A stretch of 64,000 nucleotides of DNA from CAMLOF01 sp041913045 (lineage in GTDB: Bacteria; Pseudomonadota; Gammaproteobacteria; Burkholderiales; Burkholderiaceae_C). Shown here piece after piece: positions 15,322 through 22,476 of this stretch; positions within the stretch are counted from its first letter, which is position 1, and every line of letters starts with the position of its first letter. The position numbers were made by a program, and so were the translations under genes. Below the pieces are notes generated by a model. It searched no databases and was not told the DNA's origin. It was given only the letters and a program-made list of their open reading frames with translations. The stretch covers positions 1 through 64,000 of the forward strand of contig JAYSGB010000016.1 of NCBI GenBank assembly GCA_041913045.1, in the 5' to 3' direction.

Positions 15322-16286
15322 GCCGTCAGTGTTCGCATCCTGCGTGTTTTGCCCCCGATGAACTCGGCTGCCAGGTAGGGGAGAGCTCGCTGCAGCAGTG
15401 CAAGCTCTGGCTGAGCAGCCGGGACGTGCAGGAGCAAGCTGCGGCAGCTGAGCCTGATGATGGCGCGCGGCTTCCCTGGACGGGAAATGCCATGGGCGCC
15501 GGTGCCATCGGATTTCTAAGTGGCGCGACCCGCACGCGGCTGGTGGGCGTCTTCGGAGTCGCTGGCAGCGGCAAAACATCTCTCCTGGGAGCGTGGTACC
15601 TGCTCATTGGCCGTGGCATCGGACCCAAAGGCATCTCGTTCGCCGGCTCACTGACGCTCGAGGGTTGGGAAAACATCGCGGGCAACCTGCGCTGGACAGG
15701 CGCACATGGGCCGTCCTTTCCACCGCACACGTCCAGCGGAAGTGGCCGGCACCCCGGGCTGCTGCACATGGACTTGCAAGTAGACGATGGACGACATGAC
15801 CTGCTTTTTGCAGACGCACCTGGCGAGTGGTTCAGTCGCTGGTCGGTACGTCGCGAAGCAGAGGACGCTGTTGGTGCTGCCTGGCTTTCGGGCGCTGCAG
15901 ACGTTCTCCTGGTAATTGCTGACTCCGAGGAGCTGGCGGGGCAACAGCTCGGGACCGCGCGCGCGCGCCTACAGAGTCTGTTGCGAAGAGTTGGCGCGGA
16001 GCGGCGTGGTCGCCCCGTTGCGCTGGTCTGGACCAAGTGCGACGTACAGGTTGACGAACAGATGTGCACGGTGATGAAGAATGCGGCCGACTTGGCGCTC
16101 GGCACTTACGACACGTTCAGCGTGAGCATGCACGCGGCACCCGGACAAGAGCCGTACAACCGCGGTCAAGGGCTGCTGGAGCTTCTGGATTGGGTTGTCC
16201 GAGTTGGCGAGGCTACGTTCCCGAAGAAGGCGTTGCAGCATCCGGAACAGGACCTTCTGCAAATCGTCGGAGGTGTCCGTGCCTGA
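15318..16286 (+). CDS. Small GTPase 1, double-GTPase type 2, with N-terminal Cys cluster
   Basis: This 322-residue GTP-binding protein has its P-loop GVAGSGKTS at 80-88, a G3-like DAPG at 166-169 and a G4 TKCD at 239-242. The N-terminus holds Cys5, Cys10, Cys18 and Cys28 with His7 before the GTPase core, suggestive of a small zinc-binding module. The order and spacing match DO-GTPase2, one of a paired set of GTPases in predicted GTPase-associated conflict systems. The start ATG 15318 overlaps the upstream stop; a longer in-frame start at 15240 would lie entirely inside the upstream gene and is less likely. The stop overlaps the next gene by 8 bases. Confidence 0.78.
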   Translation: MSRQCSHPACFAPDELGCQVGESSLQQCKLWLSSRDVQEQAAAAEPDDGARLPWTGNAMGAGAIGFLSGATRTRLVGVFGVAGSGKTSLLGAWYLLIGRGIGPKGISFAGSLTLEGWENIAGNLRWTGAHGPSFPPHTSSGSGRHPGLLHMDLQVDDGRHDLLFADAPGEWFSRWSVRREAEDAVGAAWLSGAADVLLVIADSEELAGQQLGTARARLQSLLRRVGAERRGRPVALVWTKCDVQVDEQMCTVMKNAADLALGTYDTFSVSMHAAPGQEPYNRGQGLLELLDWVVRVGEATFPKKALQHPEQDLLQIVGGVRA

Positions 16287-17115
16287 GGCCACCCTGAAGA
16301 TTGCCGTGTTCGGCGAATCCAACGTCGGCAAGAGCCACTTCGGCGCCCAACTGATTGGTCGGCTGAATGCAGAAACTGGAGCGCTTCGAATGCGCGGCGC
16401 TGCTGCGGACCTGGGCGCATTTGAGGAGGTGGCCCAGTCGCTCAGTAGCGGCGTGCCCGGCGCCCATACGTCTGCAGGCACATACACCGAGACTCTGCTT
16501 CCGGTGCAGTCCGATGGCACGGCCATCGACCTGAACTGGCCTGACTACGCGGGCGAGCAAGTCAGCCAGCTTCTGCAGGAACGGCGCGTCCCCACCTCAT
16601 GGCAGCAGCGGGTAGAGACCGCCGATGGTTGGATTCTCATGGTGCGGCCCAAGCACGTCCCGTTAGGCCACGACATCTTCTCCAAGCCGCTTAGCGACTT
16701 GCAAGCGTCGCGCTCGGGTGGCACCGTGGAGTGCTCGCCACAGGCGCGCCTGGTGGAGTTGCTACAGATGCTGGCGTACACCTCGCGTGCGAGAACCGGC
16801 AGACGCAAGCCCGCGCTAGCAGTCGTGCTTTCGTGTTGGGACGAGCTCGAGGAGCCGCAGGGAACGACTCCTTCTGACGTGCTTGGTAAGAACCTGCCCA
16901 TGCTGGCCGACTACATCAAGAACAACTGGAGCGAGCAGCGCCGTATCGTCTTGGGACTTTCGGCTACGGGAGTCGCGCTCACCAAGGCGTCGCCCAACCA
17001 AGATTTCATCTACAAGGGTGCTGAGGCAATGGGGTGGGTGGTCGACGCTGACGGCCAGCACTCCCCAGACCTGACGCTGCCTATCGCTAGACTTGCTGCG
17101 GCAATCCAGAGCTGA
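16279..17115 (+). CDS. Small GTPase 2, double-GTPase type 1
   Basis: With a GTG start at 16279, this gives 278 residues beginning VPEATLKIAVFGESNVGKS. The P-loop is at 12-19, the G3-like DYAGEQ at 89-94, and the base-recognition position carries SCWDE (185-189) instead of the usual NKxD/TKxD. The divergent G4 is typical of the DO-GTPase1 partner as I remember it. The start choice keeps the beta-strand and P-loop directly at the N-terminus and gives an 8-base overlap, like the other junctions of the operon. Its TGA shares one base with the next gene's ATG (TGATG). It probably works as a pair with the preceding GTPase. Confidence 0.76.
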   Translation: MPEATLKIAVFGESNVGKSHFGAQLIGRLNAETGALRMRGAAADLGAFEEVAQSLSSGVPGAHTSAGTYTETLLPVQSDGTAIDLNWPDYAGEQVSQLLQERRVPTSWQQRVETADGWILMVRPKHVPLGHDIFSKPLSDLQASRSGGTVECSPQARLVELLQMLAYTSRARTGRRKPALAVVLSCWDELEEPQGTTPSDVLGKNLPMLADYIKNNWSEQRRIVLGLSATGVALTKASPNQDFIYKGAEAMGWVVDADGQHSPDLTLPIARLAAAIQS

Positions 17116-19583
17116 TGCGCATTCACAAGGCCTGGTACGGCCCCAAAGGCGGGCACGCGCTGCTGAACTGCACGGAGCCGACCCTGCAGTCCGTGTTTAG
17201 GCAGGCTGCGTGGCTCACGGATTTACCGGGCACCGCTCCGGCGGGGCTGGCCTGGGAGCCCTACTTTCGCACCGGCATCCAGCAGGACTACTTCGTGCTC
17301 GTGCATACGCGCCCGAGCCAGGCTTCGGACAGGGCGGGCATGGTCGATTCGGTAGCCGCATTTGTGCCACTGAACGAGCTGGCCCAAGTTCCGGACATGA
17401 GGGCTCTGGCTGCGAACGTGCGGGAGTCTCACGACAGTCAGTCGCAGGAACCGTTCGAGGCGATAGAGGCGGCGCAGGAGCCCACGGGCTCGCCGGCGCC
17501 GATGCTCCTGCACATCGCCGACGCGCTTATTTCGGCAACAACGCGGCCCGTGGTGCATGTCGGACAAGTGGGCTTCGACGACATCATGTTGGACCTTCTG
17601 CAGCTGGTGCCAAGGCCGCTGCGGCGGGAGGTCCTATTCAGCCTGAGTTTTGCTCCGGGAGAGCCTGGTGACCCGTTTGCCGTGGCTGCGCCGCGTGAGC
17701 TGGCTTCACGCTTTGCGCCAGCGCAAGTGCTCAAGCCCTCTGAGACGGGCCCAACGACACGCGTGGCGGCTCTTCTGAACCTGCCTGAAGGCAGGCCATT
17801 GCTGGAGTTCGGAGAGCAAGCTGGCTTCGACTTGCAGTCGCCAAGTGCGCTCGTCCTGCTGGACCGAGCCCTTGAGCTGTGGACGGCTGAGACGAGCGTA
17901 GACAACGCAATCACGCTGGTGCGCCTTCTGGCAGCCAGGTCGTCCGACGCTCCGACGGCGCGTGAGCTTCGGGCCGCCGCGCTGGAGCGCCTGACGGCAA
18001 CTGCTGACCAGTGGACGCCGGCCGATGTTCTTTCAATGCGCAACCTGCCGCTGGATCGCTTCGATTCCGGCACGCTAGCGCAAGCACTGCAGGATTGGGT
18101 AGCGCACAGGGCCGGCAGCGTGCGTGCATCGGTACCTGAGGACCACCAGCTCTTCACGCAGGCATCTAGCGCCGCTGCGCAGCAGGATTGGTGGAACCGG
18201 CGCGCGCAGGAAGGGTTTGCGGTTGCGAGCAAGGCGTCCCCGGCTGCCGTGAGCGCGCTTGCGTGGGGCACGATGGCGAACTCGCCGCAGGACGCCGAGC
18301 CGGTACTCAGTTTTCTTGATGAGCACAAGCTCCTGACTACTCTCTCTGAGAGCGTGCCTGCAAAATTGGCAGCTCCAGTTGCCGAAACAGTGGCGCAGGT
18401 CAGCGCAAGTCGCCAGGCATGGGAGCTGTGCGGCGCAGCGCTAGCTGCTGCGCACGCTCCTGCGAAAGCCCTGAGCGAAGTCCTCAAGCTCGCGACGACC
18501 AAGGGCGCGCGGCGTGCGGCTATCGAGTTTGCACTGAAGAAAGCTACCCCGGCCGAACTCGTCGAACTGGCGGTGCGCAAGGACCTCGAAGAGGTGACGA
18601 GGCTGGCAGCCAACGCAGTCGTGAGCCGTCCGAGCCTCATTGGTGACTTCGACTGGAACTCGCCCGTGTGGTTTGACATTCTGCAACTGGTTTCCGACAA
18701 GCGCCGCAGCACCGTGGCCGACGTCCCCAATCGCATTAAGGGACTTCAAGGCGTCATCGCAGCAGGAGAGAAGTCCAAGCGCGTTTGGGCTCCTCTGGTC
18801 AGCACGGGCTTGGCAGACCTCTCAAAGGTGCCGAACCGCTCTGATGCTTGGGCGCTGATACCCGGCGAGCTCCTCAGGGACACGGTCTCCCTGACCGCCC
18901 AAGGTTGGGTCGCCTCACTTCAGGACGGCACAGCAGCGATGGCAGGCCTAGAGGAACCCTTGGGTAGCGAAGTACGCGTGATGCTCCGTGGCTCCAGTGT
19001 GCTGGCCACGGTTTCTCAGAAGCACCCGGCGCTCTTTATGAGCGTCGTCAAGGAGGTGCACCCGGGCAGCGACCACGACTGCGTCAGCCTGCTCGACTCG
19101 TTGGCCGGGGCCGGAACGCGGCTGGCACCTGGACCAGCTGCGGCCGTTGGCGCCCTTATCAGGGAACGGTTCTGGCGTTCGGCAGCTTCGCGCGCAGCGA
19201 GCCTGGCTCGGACTCGCGATGAGTTCCTTGCCGTGTGCAAGGAGTGCCTGAACGTGATGCCGCTCTGGGACAGTTTTCCCTTGTCCCTTCGCATGGGCAA
19301 AGCCGTGGAAATCCGCCCGGATGAAGCTTGGCAGATGTTCGAGGAGACATTAGCCAAGATGTACCCTGCCGGCCCAACGGACCAAGAGGTCTGGAGCAGA
19401 AGTGGCGGTCACAACGAAGACCTGAACCTTGATGGAACCGGCGTTGCCCAGTGGCATCGCTGTCTCAAGCAGGTTCGCTCCGGAAACGGGCTACACCCCT
19501 CGAAGCTCTTGGCCACCACGCTGCGGGACTTCGGTGACAATCCTGTATTGCAGGTTTTGCGCGAAAGCCGCGCGTTAGGCTAG
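17115..19583 (+). CDS. GAP1-like large GTPase-associated protein with C-terminal EAD-like module
   Basis: This 822-residue, mostly helical protein has an N-terminus (AWYGPKGGHALLNCTEP, AAWLTDLPG, then DYFVLVHTRPSQASDRAGM) that fits the GTPase-associated protein 1 N-terminal domain. That family accompanies paired GTPases; 'GAP1' here does not mean GTPase-activating. The middle is Ala/Leu-rich with no visible catalytic motif. The last about 78 residues (MYPAGPTDQEVWSRSGG ... DFGDNPVLQVL) closely match the end of the caspase encoded next door, and look like an effector-associated, death-domain-like module. It is therefore the likely link between the GTPase switch and the protease effector. The gap to the next gene is 4 bases. 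Confidence 0.75.
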   Translation: MRIHKAWYGPKGGHALLNCTEPTLQSVFRQAAWLTDLPGTAPAGLAWEPYFRTGIQQDYFVLVHTRPSQASDRAGMVDSVAAFVPLNELAQVPDMRALAANVRESHDSQSQEPFEAIEAAQEPTGSPAPMLLHIADALISATTRPVVHVGQVGFDDIMLDLLQLVPRPLRREVLFSLSFAPGEPGDPFAVAAPRELASRFAPAQVLKPSETGPTTRVAALLNLPEGRPLLEFGEQAGFDLQSPSALVLLDRALELWTAETSVDNAITLVRLLAARSSDAPTARELRAAALERLTATADQWTPADVLSMRNLPLDRFDSGTLAQALQDWVAHRAGSVRASVPEDHQLFTQASSAAAQQDWWNRRAQEGFAVASKASPAAVSALAWGTMANSPQDAEPVLSFLDEHKLLTTLSESVPAKLAAPVAETVAQVSASRQAWELCGAALAAAHAPAKALSEVLKLATTKGARRAAIEFALKKATPAELVELAVRKDLEEVTRLAANAVVSRPSLIGDFDWNSPVWFDILQLVSDKRRSTVADVPNRIKGLQGVIAAGEKSKRVWAPLVSTGLADLSKVPNRSDAWALIPGELLRDTVSLTAQGWVASLQDGTAAMAGLEEPLGSEVRVMLRGSSVLATVSQKHPALFMSVVKEVHPGSDHDCVSLLDSLAGAGTRLAPGPAAAVGALIRERFWRSAASRAASLARTRDEFLAVCKECLNVMPLWDSFPLSLRMGKAVEIRPDEAWQMFEETLAKMYPAGPTDQEVWSRSGGHNEDLNLDGTGVAQWHRCLKQVRSGNGLHPSKLLATTLRDFGDNPVLQVLRESRALG

Positions 19584-19587
19584 GAAC

Positions 19588-20685
19588 GTGAGCAAGTCTT
19601 TCCACTCAGGTCGCGCCTTCATCGTCGGGATTGGCGACTACGAAACTCTGTCCGACTTGGGACTAGCTCCCATTTACGACGCTGACGACGTGGAGAAGCT
19701 CCTGGTCAGCCCTAAGCACTGTGGTTACCCCGCAGGGAACGTGTGCGTTCTTCGCAATCAGGAGGCGTCGCGCAGCGCAATCATCTTGGGCCTGAAGGAG
19801 CTGGCCGCCCAGGCTCAGCCTTCTGACACGGTGGTCGTCTACTTTTCAGGCCACGGCGCGCAGCGCACGTCGGGGCCTGACGTGGGCACGTACCTGTGCC
19901 CGCCCGAGTTCGATAGCAAGCGACCGCGCGAGACCGGCATCGAGGCAGAGGAACTCTCCGAGCTGCTGCAGCAAATCAGGGCCGAACGCCTGCTTGTACT
20001 TATCGACGCCTGCCGCTCCGGTGGGGTTGCCCGCATCAAAGCTGAGGACGGCGAGGACTTGCTGAAGTGGGAGTTCGGTGGAGCACGCCTTGACAAGCTC
20101 GCTGCGGGCAAGGGGCGCGTGATCATCTCGGCAAGCGAAGCGCACCAGGACTCGATGATTCTTGGGCGCTACCGAAATAGTGTCTTCACCCACTTTGTGC
20201 TTAAAGGCCTCCAGGGCGGCGTGGACGACCGCTCCGACGGCCTCATTCACGTTCTCGACCTTTTCGACTATGTGGCGCAGAAGGTCAAGAAGGAAGTCGG
20301 TGACCAGAATCCGGTGCTGACGACCAGAACGCAAGACAACTTCCCGGTTGCCCTGCGCAAAGGCGGCCTTCTTAAATCTGAGGAGGACGCTGGCGCCTAC
20401 TTCACCACGCAGACGTCTGGCAAGACGGTGGCCGACCCCAAAGAGGTTGAGGACCTTATGGCGGTCCTTTATCCGCAAGGGCCAACGGACCGCGAGATTT
20501 GGTCGCGCGCTGGTGGGGAACTCGCAAGCCTGCGTGCAGCGAGCACTGGGCGTGCCGCTTGGCATGCTGCACTCCGCACGCTTTCGCTCGGTGGTGGTGG
20601 CGCCATTACAGTGGATAGCCTGCTGAAAGAAGCAGCAACAGAATATGGGAACAACCCCAATTTGCGCCGGTTGCTTGGCGTCTAG
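19588..20685 (+). CDS. Caspase-like protease (peptidase C14) with C-terminal EAD-like module
   Basis: This 365-residue protein starts with GTG at 19588 after AGGA. The caspase fold opens with AFIVGIGDYE; the catalytic His is H89 in YFSGHGA and the catalytic Cys is C142 in LIDACRSGG, both with canonical surroundings. The acidic pocket residues typical of metacaspase-like enzymes (DADD at 31-34, D140) are present. Residues about 288-365 (LYPQGPTDREIWSRAGG ... YGNNPNLRRLL) repeat the C-terminal module of the preceding protein. In related predicted systems the protease is the toxic effector, activated on infection by the upstream sensor and switch proteins. The substrate is unknown. It is the last gene of the operon. 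Confidence 0.9.
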   Translation: MSKSFHSGRAFIVGIGDYETLSDLGLAPIYDADDVEKLLVSPKHCGYPAGNVCVLRNQEASRSAIILGLKELAAQAQPSDTVVVYFSGHGAQRTSGPDVGTYLCPPEFDSKRPRETGIEAEELSELLQQIRAERLLVLIDACRSGGVARIKAEDGEDLLKWEFGGARLDKLAAGKGRVIISASEAHQDSMILGRYRNSVFTHFVLKGLQGGVDDRSDGLIHVLDLFDYVAQKVKKEVGDQNPVLTTRTQDNFPVALRKGGLLKSEEDAGAYFTTQTSGKTVADPKEVEDLMAVLYPQGPTDREIWSRAGGELASLRAASTGRAAWHAALRTLSLGGGGAITVDSLLKEAATEYGNNPNLRRLLGV

Positions 20686-20727
20686 AGCTCCCGCGGCTTA
20701 GGCCGGGCTGGTAATACGTTTTAGTCG

Positions 20728-21216
20728 TTAAATGTCCGGTATCGGCGACTGACGTAATTCGCGCGGTTTCACTTGACCGACCGGTCCCAGCCTCAAGCGA
20801 TCTGCCACGGACCAACCCCAATCCCCACATCGGTTCTGTCTGCACCCCAACCTGAACTGCTCCTGCCGCATGGCCTGCCGCCGGTCAGTCAGCGAACCGG
20901 CCTTGTCCGTACGGTCCAGTTGCACCCTTTCCTGTTGAATCTGGCTGCAACGGATGATCACCGCCGCCTGCTTCATGCCACTCTCTTGTGCGGTGCGAAT
21001 GTCGCGACTGATATCGCGTATCACTGCTTCCTGGCTCTGTCGCTTCTTGCCAGATAGCGAATGCGCCCCTTCCGTGGGCAGGATGTCCACCTCTTTTCCA
21101 TGGGCGCATGTGCGGTCGGTGTAGGTGCCGTCGCACAGGTACACCGGTTGTTTCGCCCATACGCCAGACATCGCCAAGACGCATCCGGCAATGACCGGCC
21201 AAGTTCTTTGGAACAT
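20728..21216 (-). CDS. Exported Cys-rich small protein downstream of jetD (DUF4124-like start)
   Basis: The ATG at 21214-21216 follows a strong GGGAGGA ribosome site and gives 162 residues. The N-terminus is a clear signal peptide (MFQRTWPVIAGCVLAMSGVWA), so the product should be periplasmic. After it, VYLCDGTYTDRTC resembles the strand pattern of DUF4124 proteins, then comes a charged helix and a second Cys pair (LGCRQNRC). It starts 29 bases after the jetD stop on the same strand and may be transcribed with the Wadjet operon. An envelope protein is unexpected there. The two Cys pairs may form disulphides. Function unknown. Confidence 0.7.
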   Translation of the reverse strand: MFQRTWPVIAGCVLAMSGVWAKQPVYLCDGTYTDRTCAHGKEVDILPTEGAHSLSGKKRQSQEAVIRDISRDIRTAQESGMKQAAVIIRCSQIQQERVQLDRTDKAGSLTDRRQAMRQEQFRLGCRQNRCGDWGWSVADRLRLGPVGQVKPRELRQSPIPDI

Positions 21217-21245
21217 GTTTCTTGTCCTCCCTGATTCAACGTTTG

Positions 21246-22466
21246 TTACAGCCACCCCTCCTGCTCGGCCTTGTGCCCGTGTTGCTGCATGGCTTCGCAA
21301 AGTTCGCGCAACACGGTGGGCAGGTCAGGCACGTCCAACAGCCGGGCCAACAGGGCACGGTCGTGCGCGTTCAACGCCCACGGCTGCCTGGCCGCATCCA
21401 ACTCTGCCGCGCCCATTTGCCTGGGCTCCCATGGCAGTTCCAGCCGCGACCAAACCCGGCCCATGCCAAAGGCCATGTCCACCCCGGCCGGGTCGGCGTC
21501 GGCACTTACCCATAACGGCGCAGGAGCGCACCGCACCATGTGTTCCAGCGCAGCAAGCCAGGCCGTCGAGGGCCTGCCCGGCATCCAGACCAGCAGTGTG
21601 TCATCGTTAAGCTTGAGCGCCTGCCGCTCGAAGCTGGTGCGGTTCTCGATCAGCCACCAATGCGCGGGGGCTCGTGCCAGGCCTGAGAGTTGTAGCACAT
21701 CGTCCAGCGGCAGCGCCAGGAAGTTGACGGCGGCGAGATCAATGGTGCGCCCATCCCAATGCAGCGTGCCCCGCCCTGCCAACCAGATCATTGGCGTGAA
21801 ATGGCTCACACCCACGCGTTCCAGGTCGAAGTGCTCTTCCAGCCACTTCCAGTCGCCTGCGCCGATGGCCTTGGTGTTTTCACCCGCATGCAGAGCAAAG
21901 TCCCGTCGCGTGCCCTGCCGCTCGTCCTGGCACCAGGTGTGCAGCGCCCTGAGCCAGCGGCCACGCGCCTCCAGCACCTCCACGCGTTGGGCCACTTCCT
22001 GCTCCAGGCTGTTGACTGCGGCTTGCAGGCCGTCCAGCAAACCAGCGCGTTGCGGCGCCGCTTCTGCCTGCGAGCGTTCGGCCAGCCACTGCTGCAGCCC
22101 GCTCAATACTTTTGCCCGCTCTTCGTCGCGCTGGCTGCGGCTGCCCACGCCGAGCAGTTGCTTGAGCGTGGCCAAGTCGCGCCAGGTCAGACTGTCCCAA
22201 TGCCAGTGGCCACCGGTGAGCTTTTCCTTGCGGGTGATCCAGCCTTCGCGCAACAGCCAGTCGCACAGCGTCTCGGCCAGTTCGATGCGGTGGCGACCGC
22301 CTTCCTTGAGCAACGCTTCACGCCCACGCGAGGCGTTGTCCTTGCGCACCCACAAACTCAGCAACTCGCGTTGCTCGATAGGCAGCATGTGCAGAGTGGT
22401 GGGGGGCGCGTGGGGAGCCGAGCGCTCCCTCACCCCGCGCCGAATCTGCTGGTCCACCCATTCCAT
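21246..22466 (-). CDS. jetD: Wadjet protein JetD (TOPRIM nuclease subunit)
   Basis: Starting at ATG 22464-22466 (MEWVDQQIRRGV), the protein is 406 residues. The N-terminal half is helical and winged-helix-like. The C-terminal half carries TOPRIM hallmarks: a glutamate in LIENRTSF and the acidic pair in SADADPAG, as in DUF2220/JetD proteins. Known for the family: JetD is the nuclease that cuts closed circular plasmids after the SMC complex JetABC has extruded them. It follows jetC by 10 bases and is last of the four Wadjet genes. A frame extension upstream to 22532 would overlap jetC and is not needed. Confidence 0.88.
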   Translation of the reverse strand: MEWVDQQIRRGVRERSAPHAPPTTLHMLPIEQRELLSLWVRKDNASRGREALLKEGGRHRIELAETLCDWLLREGWITRKEKLTGGHWHWDSLTWRDLATLKQLLGVGSRSQRDEERAKVLSGLQQWLAERSQAEAAPQRAGLLDGLQAAVNSLEQEVAQRVEVLEARGRWLRALHTWCQDERQGTRRDFALHAGENTKAIGAGDWKWLEEHFDLERVGVSHFTPMIWLAGRGTLHWDGRTIDLAAVNFLALPLDDVLQLSGLARAPAHWWLIENRTSFERQALKLNDDTLLVWMPGRPSTAWLAALEHMVRCAPAPLWVSADADPAGVDMAFGMGRVWSRLELPWEPRQMGAAELDAARQPWALNAHDRALLARLLDVPDLPTVLRELCEAMQQHGHKAEQEGWL

Positions 22467-22476
22467 GCCTGCCCCC

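Noticed and set aside
17438..18736. A 432-codon Ser/Arg-rich frame antisense to the GAP1-like gene
   Set aside because: Its Ser/Arg-rich composition is typical of antisense GC-rich frames, while the + strand gene fits the operon by one-base overlap.
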